DNA of 14,381 nucleotides from an uncultured Collinsella sp. (GCA_900540995.1 UQHO01000047.1:1-14381); one strand, 5' to 3'. Positions 7,664-13,818 are shown, numbered from the stretch's first letter. Notes: generated by a model from the sequence alone, not told the origin. A program made the numbers and translations.

Positions 7664-8842
7664 ATGACCGCAGGTCAAAACCGCATACCCGTTAATCTTG
7701 ACTATGCCGCCTCGACGCCTATGCGCGCCGAGGCGCTCCTTGCGCAGCGCGAGTACGACGACAGCGAGCTTGCCGGCGTCAACCCCAACTCGCTACACTC
7801 GCTTGGCCGCAAAGCCGCCGCGCGTCTGGAGGTTGCACGTCGCGAGATTGCCCGCAGCTTTGGCGCGCGCGTCCGCCCGTCCGAGATTGTCCTGACCAAC
7901 GGCGGCACCGAAGCCAACCAGCTGGCGCTGCTCGGTCTTGCCGAGGGCGCTCGTCAGCGCGATCGCAAGCGCGATCGTGTAATCGTTTCGGCCATCGAGC
8001 ACGATTCGATTCTGGACAACCTGCCGCTGCTGCGTGCCGCCGGATTTACCGTCGACCTGGTGCAGCCCTGCCGTGCGGGCTACATCGAGCCTGCCGCGCT
8101 CGCGGAGCTGCTCGGCGACGACGTCGCACTCGTGAGCATCATGGTTGCCAACAACGAAACCGGCGTGGTACAGCCCATCCGCGAGCTGGCCGCCGCTGCA
8201 CATGCTGCCGGCGCCCTGTTCCACACCGATGCCATCCAGGGCTATCTGCACATTCCGCTCGATGCCGCCGAGCTGGGCGTAGATGCCATGTCCGTCGCCG
8301 CCCACAAAATTGGCGGTCCCGTGGCATCCGGCGCGCTTTACGTTAAGACCCGCACGCCGCTGCGCCCCCGCATCTTTGGCGGCGGACAGGAAGCCGGACG
8401 TCGCGCCGGCACGCAGGACCTGCGTACACAGCTGGCTTTTGCCGCTGCCGCCCGCACGCTGGCGCCCCATGTGGCTCAGGAGCGCGCGAAGCTGCAAGCC
8501 CTTTCCGATAAGCTCTACGCCATGCTTACGGCCCATCCGCGCATTCACGCCACCATGGGCGACTACGAGCAGGTCGACCGTCTGCCCGGCATGGTATCGA
8601 TCTACATTGATGGCATGGACTCCGAGGAGCTCATCATTAAGCTCGACGCCGCCGGCTTTGAGGTATCGGCCGGTTCTGCCTGCTCGAGCGGCAGCATGGA
8701 TCCGAGCCATGTGCTCAGCGCCATGGGTATTGGCCGCGAACAGGCCCTGGGTGCACTGCGTATCTCCTTCGATGACCGCGTGAATCCAGACGATCTGGAC
8801 GACTTTGCCCAGACGCTGCTCTCGATCGTAGGCGCCGCATGA
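7664..8842 (+). CDS. Cysteine desulfurase (NifS/IscS family)
   Basis: PLP enzyme that takes sulfur from cysteine as a persulfide, for iron-sulfur clusters, tRNA thiolation or other acceptors. LDYAASTPM opens the fold. NGGTEANQLAL and AIEHDSI (His stacking on PLP) follow, then HTDAIQG. The PLP lysine is Lys215 in AAHKIGG. The catalytic cysteine is Cys340 in GSACSSGSMDPSH. The extended SSGS loop and the 392-residue length fit the IscS/NifS side of the family. No iscU, sufU or mnmA lies next to it in the window, so its sulfur acceptor cannot be read from context and I leave the symbol blank. AGGAGG at 7647-7652 lies within the rpe end. The stop overlaps the next start by 4 bases (ATGA). Confidence 0.95.
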   Translation: MTAGQNRIPVNLDYAASTPMRAEALLAQREYDDSELAGVNPNSLHSLGRKAAARLEVARREIARSFGARVRPSEIVLTNGGTEANQLALLGLAEGARQRDRKRDRVIVSAIEHDSILDNLPLLRAAGFTVDLVQPCRAGYIEPAALAELLGDDVALVSIMVANNETGVVQPIRELAAAAHAAGALFHTDAIQGYLHIPLDAAELGVDAMSVAAHKIGGPVASGALYVKTRTPLRPRIFGGGQEAGRRAGTQDLRTQLAFAAAARTLAPHVAQERAKLQALSDKLYAMLTAHPRIHATMGDYEQVDRLPGMVSIYIDGMDSEELIIKLDAAGFEVSAGSACSSGSMDPSHVLSAMGIGREQALGALRISFDDRVNPDDLDDFAQTLLSIVGAA

Positions 8843-9648
8843 TCGTCGCCGAGCTCGAGCGTGCACTGCTGGCGCGCTACCCCAAGGCGGACACCGAGGG
8901 CTGGGATCACGTTGGGCTATCAGTGGGAGATCCCGCTGCTGAGATCACCGGTGTTGCCTGCGCACTCGACGCGACCGAGGCCAACGTGCACCGTGCTCTC
9001 GGGGCCGGCGTCAACGTGCTGCTGACGCATCATCCCATCTATATCAAGGCGCCCGAGGCCTTTTGTCCGGCCGATTCCGCGCGTCCCCAGTGCAGCGCTG
9101 CGCTGTACGAGGCGGCTCGTTGCGGCGTGAGCATTATCTCGCTCCACACCAACCTGGACCGCTCGCACGAAGCCCGCGTCTGCCTGAGCGAGCTGCTGGG
9201 TGCTGCACCAGTGAGCTCACTGGAACACGTGGACAACCCCGAAGCCACCGGCCTGGGCGCGCTTGCAACGCTCAACGACCCGTGCACGCTGCGCGATCTT
9301 GCCACCCGTGCTGCCACAGCCTTCGGCAGCGACCCGCGTGTGTGGGGCGAAGCCGAGCACGCATGCCGCACCGTCGCCATTTTGGGCGGCTCCCTGGGCG
9401 ACTTTGGAGAGCTCGCCATCGCCGCGGGCGCGGACGTTGTCGTGACGGGCGAGGCGGGCTATCACGTGGCGCAAGACCTTGCCTTGCGCGGACTACCGGT
9501 GATCCTGCTCGGCCACGACCGCTCTGAGGAGCCGTTCGTTGATATATTGATGAACTCTGCAGTTGACGCCGGGGTCGACCCCCGTCATGCGATTAAAATA
9601 CTGAACCCTTGCCAATGGTGGACTGTGACAAAAGGAGAGAACTTATGA
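8839..9648 (+). CDS. NIF3-like dinuclear metal-centre protein
   Basis: Member of the widely conserved NIF3 family (often labelled GTP cyclohydrolase I type 2 homologue), which forms toroidal hexamers with a two-metal site; the in vivo role is not settled. Metal-site motifs are present: LTHHPIY (His64, His65), LHTNLD (His103, Asp107) and GHDRSEE (His226, Glu230). The start is GWDHVGLSVG, as in relatives. With 269 residues it is the short form without the inserted central domain of some homologues. It overlaps the preceding gene by 4 bases and the following one by 4 bases. NIF3 next to a coiled-coil zinc-ribbon gene is a recurrent bacterial pairing and suggests a shared role, unknown so far. 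Confidence 0.92.
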   Translation: MIVAELERALLARYPKADTEGWDHVGLSVGDPAAEITGVACALDATEANVHRALGAGVNVLLTHHPIYIKAPEAFCPADSARPQCSAALYEAARCGVSIISLHTNLDRSHEARVCLSELLGAAPVSSLEHVDNPEATGLGALATLNDPCTLRDLATRAATAFGSDPRVWGEAEHACRTVAILGGSLGDFGELAIAAGADVVVTGEAGYHVAQDLALRGLPVILLGHDRSEEPFVDILMNSAVDAGVDPRHAIKILNPCQWWTVTKGENL

Positions 9649-10364
9649 GCGCCGGCGCTACGCTACTCAAGCTGCAACAGATCGATTTGGAGCTCGCCCG
9701 CAACAAGAGCGAACTTGCCAATATGCCGGAGCTCAAGGAGCTCGCTTCCAAGCGCAAGACCTATGTGAAGCTCAAGTCCGAGATGACCAAGCTCTACGCC
9801 AAGCGCAAGGATCTAGACATTGAGCTCGACGATCTCAACACCACCGAGATTCAGACCAACAACGCCATCGAGGCTGCCAAGAAGCGTCACTTCGACGGTT
9901 CTGATTACCGCGAGGTGCAGGACCTGGAGAATGAGCTTGCCACCCTGGCAAAGCGTCTGGACAAGATTGAGCACACCCGCAAGGATGTCGTTTTCGCCCA
10001 CAGAGAGGCGCTCGACCGCGAGGCCCGCGCGCAGGCAATCATCGCCAAGTTCGAGGAGGGCGTGAAGGCCGATACCAAGGCTGCCCGCGCCAAGGCTGCC
10101 GACCTGCAGGCTCAGATTGACGCCGCCACTAAGGAGCGCACCGCGCTTGCCGCTACGCTGCCGGCCGACGTGCTCACCGACTACGAGCGTCTGCTCAAGC
10201 AGTTCCGCGGCCTGGCCGTCGAGACCATCCAGGGCAACATCCCCACGGTCTGCCACACCGCGCTGCAGGCATCGTCCATGAGCGACCTCAACCACGACGG
10301 TAGCGAGATTACGCACTGCCCGTACTGCCACCGCCTCCTGGTGCTCCCGAGCAAGGAAGCCTAG
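9645..10364 (+). CDS. Coiled-coil zinc-ribbon domain protein (C4-type family), with an incomplete ribbon
   Basis: A 239-residue cytoplasmic protein of the family that combines a long antiparallel coiled coil with a C-terminal zinc ribbon; thought to bind nucleic acid or a protein partner, function not established. Residues about 5-180 are rich in Lys, Glu, Ala and Leu with heptad-like spacing. The tail has Cys203 and then CPYC at 225-228. The family's first knuckle is normally CXXC, but here the first position is Pro200 (IPTVCHTAL), leaving three cysteines plus nearby His204, His224 and His229. I chose ATG 9645 because AAAGGAGAG at 9631-9639 precedes it properly and it overlaps the NIF3-like gene by 4 bases. 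An upstream in-frame start would lie within the NIF3-like coding sequence. Confidence 0.88.
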   Translation: MSAGATLLKLQQIDLELARNKSELANMPELKELASKRKTYVKLKSEMTKLYAKRKDLDIELDDLNTTEIQTNNAIEAAKKRHFDGSDYREVQDLENELATLAKRLDKIEHTRKDVVFAHREALDREARAQAIIAKFEEGVKADTKAARAKAADLQAQIDAATKERTALAATLPADVLTDYERLLKQFRGLAVETIQGNIPTVCHTALQASSMSDLNHDGSEITHCPYCHRLLVLPSKEA

Positions 10365-10366
10365 CG

Positions 10367-11617
10367 ATGAACGCGGCATCCAACAATTCAATGCAACTTG
10401 AGGGAAAAACGATCCTGCTGGGCATTACCGGCGGGATCGCCGCCTATAAGTCGTGCAATATCGTGCGCCTGCTGCAAAAGCGCGGTGCGCGCGTCAAGGT
10501 CGTTATGAGCGAGCATGCCACGGAGTTTGTGGGCCCGCTCACCTTCCGTGCGCTCACCAACGAGCCCGTTGCCGTGGGCCTATTCGACGATCCCTCCGAC
10601 CCCATCCACCACATTTCGCTGGCGCAGGAGCCCGATCTGGTGGTCGTGGCGCCCGCGACGGCCAATATCATCGCCAAGATGGCCAACGGCATCGCCGATG
10701 ACCTTATCTCCACCACGCTGCTGGCGACGCCGCGCCCCATTGTGATCGCGCCGGCCATGAACAACGGCATGTGGAAGGCGCCGGCGACGCAGGCCAATAT
10801 GGCCACGCTGCGCGACCGCGGCGTGCATGTGGTGGGTCCGGGCAGTGGCTACCTTGCCTGCGGCGACGTGGACACGGGACGCATGAGCGAGCCCGAGGAC
10901 ATCGTCGAGGCTGTCTGTGAGGTGCTCAACCCCGCGCCTCAGGACCTGGTAGGTAAGCACATCGTGATTACCGCCGGCCCCACGCACGAACCGATAGACC
11001 CCGTGCGCTTCATCGGTAACCGGTCGTCGGGCAAGATGGGCATCGCCCTGGCGGGGGAGGCTGCTCGCCGCGGTGCTGCGGTCACGCTCGTGCTGGGACC
11101 GGCATCGCTCGATGTTCCCCGCGGCGTGGCGTGCGTACGCGTGCAGACCGCCGCAGAGATGCTGCAGGGGGGGGGGGGGGGCCTTCCCGCCGGCCGACAA
11201 CCCTTGGCGACGAGCGCCTTCCAGACGGCCGACGTGGCCATTTGCGCCGCCGCCGTCGCCGACTACACTCCAGCGGCCCCAGCGGACCATAAGCTCAAAA
11301 AGTCCAACGAGCCCTTGGATCGAGTTGAACTGGTCGAGACCGTTGACATCTTGGCCGAGCTTTCGCGTCAAAAGGGAGAGCGGCGCGTGATCGGCTTTGC
11401 GGCCGAGACCGATAACGTCGTGGAGTACGCGCAGCGTAAGCTCGCCCGCAAGGGTTGTGACGCCATTATCGCCAACGATGTCTCGCGCGCCGATTCGGGC
11501 TTTGGAACCGACACTAACAAGGCCTGGATCGTGAGCACAGCGGGCACGCAAGAACTTCCCGTGCTAACAAAGCCCCAGCTCGCAGATACAATTTTTGACT
11601 TGCTTCAAAATTTGTAA
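10367..11617 (+). CDS. coaBC: Bifunctional phosphopantothenoylcysteine decarboxylase / phosphopantothenate-cysteine ligase
   Basis: Two successive steps of coenzyme A synthesis. The N-terminal CoaC flavoprotein has GITGGIAAYKS (19-29), the HHISLA histidine (81-82), APATANIIAKMANG, PAMNNGMW and the catalytic Cys165 in GYLACGDVDTGR. The C-terminal CoaB has ITAGPTHEPIDPVRFIGN, SSGKMG, AAAVADY (294-300), the basic KLKK (309-312) and IGFAAET. Start ATG 10367 has AAGGAAG at 10353-10359; ATG 10391 in the same frame is an alternative. Odd: a run of 15 G (11167-11181) codes five glycines (268-272), followed by about a dozen residues (LPAGRQPLATSAF) where relatives have a short helix, so CoaB looks about 10 residues longer here. 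A single-base change in the run would cut off the ligase domain. Confidence 0.95.
   Translation: MNAASNNSMQLEGKTILLGITGGIAAYKSCNIVRLLQKRGARVKVVMSEHATEFVGPLTFRALTNEPVAVGLFDDPSDPIHHISLAQEPDLVVVAPATANIIAKMANGIADDLISTTLLATPRPIVIAPAMNNGMWKAPATQANMATLRDRGVHVVGPGSGYLACGDVDTGRMSEPEDIVEAVCEVLNPAPQDLVGKHIVITAGPTHEPIDPVRFIGNRSSGKMGIALAGEAARRGAAVTLVLGPASLDVPRGVACVRVQTAAEMLQGGGGGLPAGRQPLATSAFQTADVAICAAAVADYTPAAPADHKLKKSNEPLDRVELVETVDILAELSRQKGERRVIGFAAETDNVVEYAQRKLARKGCDAIIANDVSRADSGFGTDTNKAWIVSTAGTQELPVLTKPQLADTIFDLLQNL
11167..11181 (+). repeat. 15-G homopolymer inside coaBC
   Basis: Fifteen consecutive G between residues Gln267 and Gly272 of CoaBC. The length keeps the reading frame open as given. Such a run is prone to replication slippage and to sequencing or assembly error. 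Confidence 0.95.
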
Positions 11618-11625
11618 AAAAGTTC

Positions 11626-11658
11626 TTGCACAAGTCTAAAGTTTCGGGTTAATATACT
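11626..11658 (+). promoter_or_regulatory. Likely promoter of the tRNA-Pro gene
   Basis: TTGCAC (11626-11631) matches a -35 box well. TAATAT (11650-11655), 18 bases on, is a fair -10; TATACT (11653-11658) is a closer match to consensus but at a spacing of 21. Transcription would start near 11661-11666, about 30 bases before the tRNA. The surrounding AT-rich gap after coaBC supports a promoter here. Confidence 0.55.
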
Positions 11659-11660
11659 CC

Positions 11661-11687
11661 CTGTTGCGAGCGAGAGCAGAGCAACAG
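11661..11687 (+). promoter_or_regulatory. Hairpin in the 5' leader of the tRNA precursor
   Basis: CTGTTGC (11661-11667) and GCAACAG (11681-11687) are perfect inverted repeats of 7 bases around a 13-base purine-rich loop. It lies between the likely promoter and the tRNA and could be a processing signal or simply leader structure. Confidence 0.5.
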
Positions 11688-11697
11688 ACAAAAGCTT

Positions 11698-11774
<77 letters not shown>

Positions 11775-11783
11775 GAAGTTTGC

Positions 11784-11813
11784 AGGTCAGGCACCTAGTG
11801 CCTGACCTTTTTT
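11784..11813 (+). terminator. Strong intrinsic terminator after tRNA-Pro
   Basis: An 11-base perfect stem (AGGTCAGGCAC with its complement ending at 11808) around the loop CTA, followed by six T and then GTTTT. It ends the tRNA transcript and any read-through from coaBC. Confidence 0.93.
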
Positions 11814-12237
11814 GTTTTAAGTAATTGCTTAAATTTGATTAATCAACAGGGTGCCAAAAATCTACCTGCGCGATAATCGCTTTTTGCGGTTACTTGCGCG
11901 TTTTGCACGCGCTTAAGCCGATTTATTAACGCGACATGAATCTACATACGCGTAGCTGGTATACAGACGAGTACAGGCTGTATTTATCGCGGCGATTTAC
12001 GCAGATATGGCGACTGTAACGAACTAGTGTGTCGCTGTATTTATTCCAGCAGTTCACTTGATCTGTGGACAAGTGGACTGTTGCAACGAAACGCCAAGCA
12101 GGATGGGCTCTATACGAGGACGCCGCAGAGGCAATGGCGGGGGAGTGCGGCAGGCGCTCTGAGAGCCGCTGTATGACCCCATTTCTCCTCAACCCGATTA
12201 CCTGTGCTATGAACCTCGAATTGTTCGAGTAATCGCC
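11814..12237. other. Gene-poor accessory stretch with small repeats
   Basis: About 420 bases without a convincing gene. It contains two copies of AATCTACNTNCGCG exactly 80 bases apart (11859-11872 and 11939-11952), an 11-base direct repeat GCTGTATTTAT (11977-11987 and 12034-12044), and five CTGTA/TACAG pentamers in 11962-12039. A + strand open run from GTG 12065 to TAA 12232 (55 codons, beginning VDKWTVATKRQAGW) has no Shine-Dalgarno and a TGA immediately upstream; it could be a decayed gene end. A minus-strand open frame covering 11926-12342 passes through a terminator and overlaps the DUF6273 relic, so I do not call it. The base composition is more AT-rich than in the core genes. Confidence 0.6.
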
Positions 12238-12271
12238 AAAAGAAAAGCCCTCGCAGGATTGCGAGGGCTTT
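12238..12271 (-). terminator. Intrinsic terminator for the DUF6273 relic on the minus strand
   Basis: A 12-base perfect stem, AAAGCCCTCGCA (12244-12255) and its complement (12260-12271), around the loop GGAT. On the minus strand it is followed by TTTT-C-TTTT; on the plus strand only three T follow, so it works mainly on the minus strand. It lies 13 bases after the stop of the minus-strand relic. Confidence 0.82.
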
Positions 12272-12284
12272 GCGCTAAAAGAGA

Positions 12285-12626
12285 TCAGAAGCAGAAAGCG
12301 GGGAGAACATAAAACGAGTCCCTCGCGCTGTAGCTGTAGCAAATACCGCCGCTTTGAACATAGCGAAAGGACGTGGAGCTGCGCGGTCTCACGGAGCGAG
12401 TCCAGTGGCTATAGCCTGATGCACCGGAATAGTTCGACCCCGTCACGCCCTTGGATTTGTAACACTCGTACTGGATGCCGTCGGATTGCATATCCCCGTA
12501 TACTTCGGTTGCCGAGAGCAGAAAAACCTTGTCGGTCGTCGCTGAGGGGGCACCGCCCCAGTTACCGCCAACGTTATCGGGTGTCTTTGTGACGGGTTTC
12601 ACCTTTGACTGGAAGAACCTCTTGCC
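12285..12626 (-). pseudogene. 3' relic of a DUF6273-type surface protein
   Basis: The minus frame is open for 113 codons, from just after TAATAA (12627-12632) to the stop at 12285-12287. The order KPVTKTPDNVGG, DKVFLLSATEVYG, IQYECYKSKG, HWTRSVRP and the end LPAFCF matches, from memory, the C-terminal part of DUF6273 domains, found at the ends of large exported proteins of gut Firmicutes and Coriobacteriia. There is no usable start: the only candidate, GTG 12602, has no spaced Shine-Dalgarno, and the upstream half of the domain and any signal peptide are missing. The usual WWLRS is HWTRS here. Its own terminator (12238-12271) remains. I read it as the surviving 3' end of a gene cut by deletion or insertion near 12626. 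Confidence 0.7.
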
Positions 12627-12703
12627 TTATTAAAGAAATACGCCGAATACAACGGATATAAAGCGGAAGGAGGCGACATCGAGTAACTATCAAAGGCCAG
12701 ATT

Positions 12704-12709
12704 AAGGAG
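12704..12709 (+). promoter_or_regulatory. Shine-Dalgarno of the secreted four-cysteine protein
   Basis: AAGGAG lies 6 bases before ATG 12716 and fixes that start; the signal peptide begins directly there. Confidence 0.75.
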
Positions 12710-12715
12710 CCAGCC

Positions 12716-13121
12716 ATGAAGAAATGCCTACCCTCCATCGTCTCAGCAACTCTTTGCCCCTCCCTTGTCATGACACCATTTGTACCCGTTGCGGCAGCCC
12801 ATGCCGACGAGGGATCTCCCGCCGAGAGCAGCGATATCTACGTCGGAGTCAATTACGACGAAAATTACGATATATCCCTTTTTTGAGCGCGGGCGCTGCG
12901 CGGATTCATATTCCAAGGCGTGGTGCGATTCTCACGGATCTGCAAATAACCGCCCCGTCCCTCACAAGGTCAAGCTGAACGCGAAGGAGGAGGCTTGCCT
13001 GCGCGATCCCTACCTTGCTGGCACCGCTGAAGTTATCGCCGGTCTCGTGACAACCGGTCCTAGCGGCGGCTTTTTTGCAACCGCAATGACATCGTACCGA
13101 CTTTTCACTTGCATGTTCTGA
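12716..13121 (+). pseudogene. Small secreted four-cysteine protein, interrupted by a frame change at a T6 run
   Basis: ATG 12716 opens a frame for 56 codons, ending at TGA 12884-12886. It begins with a signal peptide: MKK, a hydrophobic core, and a likely cut after Ala30 (AHA before DEGS). At T6 (12879-12884) the coding sense appears to pass to the next frame, which continues 78 residues from GAG 12885 (ERGRCADSYSKAWC) to TGA 13119-13121, only 12 bases before the next gene. Removing one T would give one protein of 134 residues, about 104 after cleavage, with cysteines at 61, 70, 94 and 132 and a Gly/Ala-rich hydrophobic C-terminus (AGTAEVIAGLVTTGPSGG). I do not recognise the family. Its size, export signal, cysteines and the membrane protein behind it recall bacteriocins or secreted toxins; this is inference. 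It may be a pseudogene, a programmed +1 frameshift, or a sequence error. Confidence 0.6.
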
Positions 13122-13133
13122 AAGGAAGTTGCC

Positions 13134-13373
13134 ATGTTGTCGCAAAATCAATCGAGATACTTGAACACAATCGGCTTTGCCCTGCTTGCATTACTCTTTG
13201 CTAGCGACCTTTTGCTGAAACCGCCCAAGGAACTCGTTTCGCTTGCCATAGCCTGCATTTCCGCCCTTTACTTTACGGCAACCCTATTCGCCGGACTAAA
13301 GGAGAGGAAAAAAGGCGTAGTCGTTGCATCTGCCGTAGGCGTGATCATAGCCATTGCCTCATTCTTTATCTGA
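13134..13373 (+). CDS. Small three-helix membrane protein, family not recognised
   Basis: 79 residues from ATG 13134, with AAAGGAAG at 13121-13128. Three hydrophobic segments at about 10-28, 34-54 and 62-79 are joined by short charged loops (KPPKE, KERKK). By the positive-inside rule the KERKK loop is probably cytoplasmic, which would place the N-terminus outside. It starts 12 bases after the stop of the secreted-protein frame and overlaps the Shine-Dalgarno with that stop, so the two are almost certainly one transcript. Small multi-helix proteins directly behind a secreted peptide gene are often immunity proteins, but no sequence motif here proves that. Holin-like or unrelated roles are equally open. 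It ends 12 bases before the convergent exonuclease relic. Confidence 0.72.
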   Translation: MLSQNQSRYLNTIGFALLALLFASDLLLKPPKELVSLAIACISALYFTATLFAGLKERKKGVVVASAVGVIIAIASFFI

Positions 13374-13385
13374 CACATTGGTGAT

Positions 13386-13721
13386 CTAGGGGCGATATCG
13401 TAGGAATACGACCGGGAGAGCCGGGACCAGATTGCCCGGGTTGCCCGGTCGGCTCGCGCGACGGCGCGGCGGTTCCACAGAAAAATCTCCGGACTTCACG
13501 CCGTTTCTGATCGCATTGTAGACAGCCATCTCGTCTTCGCAGTCGGCGAGCACGCGGTGTGCGTCGTCGTTTTGGATGTCCAGTAAATCTCGAAGGTCCT
13601 CCATGCACCAGCGTCCGAGATCTGGCCATGCGCGTTGCGCGAGCTGATAAGTGTCGATTGCGATGTTGTAGTTAAAGTCCAGGCCAAAGCCGTCCCAGGC
13701 AGAACGGCTTTGTTTCCTTGA
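13386..13721 (-). pseudogene. 3' relic of a DnaQ-like (DEDDh) 3'-5' exonuclease
   Basis: The minus frame is open for 111 codons after TAA 13722-13724 and stops at 13386-13388. It reads FNYNIAIDTYQLAQRAWPDL, MEDLRDLLDI, then AHRVLADCEDE. HRVLAD fits the ExoIII motif HX4D of the DnaQ/epsilon exonucleases, and IDT-QLA-R-PDL matches the segment just before it. The ExoI (DXE) and ExoII motifs are missing, and there is no start with a Shine-Dalgarno, so this is a truncated gene end. The tail after SVEPP is Arg/Pro/Gly-rich over GC-rich direct repeats (TTGCCCGG twice). It faces the plus-strand membrane protein convergently. Confidence 0.6.
13685..13712 (+). terminator. Possible weak terminator or hairpin
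   Basis: A 9-base perfect stem, CAAAGCCGT (13685-13693) and ACGGCTTTG (13704-13712), around a 10-base loop, followed by TTTCC. It lies inside the 5' end of the exonuclease relic and could end plus-strand transcripts, but the T tract is short. Confidence 0.35.
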
Positions 13722-13744
13722 TTATCAACTTCATCCGGGCACTT

Positions 13745-13780
13745 CCCGCATTCATCCGTGTGTGTACGGATGAATGCGGG
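13745..13780. repeat. 15-base perfect inverted repeat
   Basis: CCCGCATTCATCCGT (13745-13759) and its exact complement (13766-13780) around the loop GTGTGT. No T tract follows on either strand, so a classical terminator is unlikely. It stands between the exonuclease relic and the end of the minus-strand exported-protein gene. Confidence 0.85.
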
Positions 13781-13789
13781 GTTCAATAC

Positions 13790-13818
13790 CCCGGCGGCCT
13801 GATCGGCAGACCGCCGGG
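13790..13818 (-). terminator. GC-rich hairpin behind the minus-strand exported-protein gene
   Basis: CCCGGCGG (13790-13797) pairs with CCGCCGGG (13811-13818); after one mismatch, CTG/CAG extend the stem around a 5-base loop. It lies 5 bases after the stop of the minus-strand gene. There is no T tract, so termination is only suggested by position and stability. Confidence 0.45.

Noticed and set aside
12064..12072. TGTGGACAA, a near match to a DnaA box
   Set aside because: A single isolated match is expected by chance; no cluster of boxes or origin genes nearby.
11926..12342. A 138-codon open frame on the minus strand in the gene-poor stretch
   Set aside because: It would begin inside the DUF6273 relic and run through the intrinsic terminator on the same strand; no Shine-Dalgarno and no recognisable domain.
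12609..12686. A short plus-strand open tail (ending KYAEYNGYKAEGGDIE) before the secreted-protein gene
   Set aside because: It looks like a plausible gene end, but only 25 codons are open after TGA 12606-12608; too short to support a gene.
12780..13121. An independent gene starting at TTG 12780 in the second frame of the secreted protein
   Set aside because: No Shine-Dalgarno, and the first third overlaps the signal peptide coding region of the other frame; only the part after 12885 looks like coding sequence.
13400..13470. Collagen-like Gly-X-Y pattern in one minus-strand frame (GQPGQSGPGSPG)
   Set aside because: It arises from short GC-rich direct repeats in a frame different from the exonuclease relic and spans only a few triplets.
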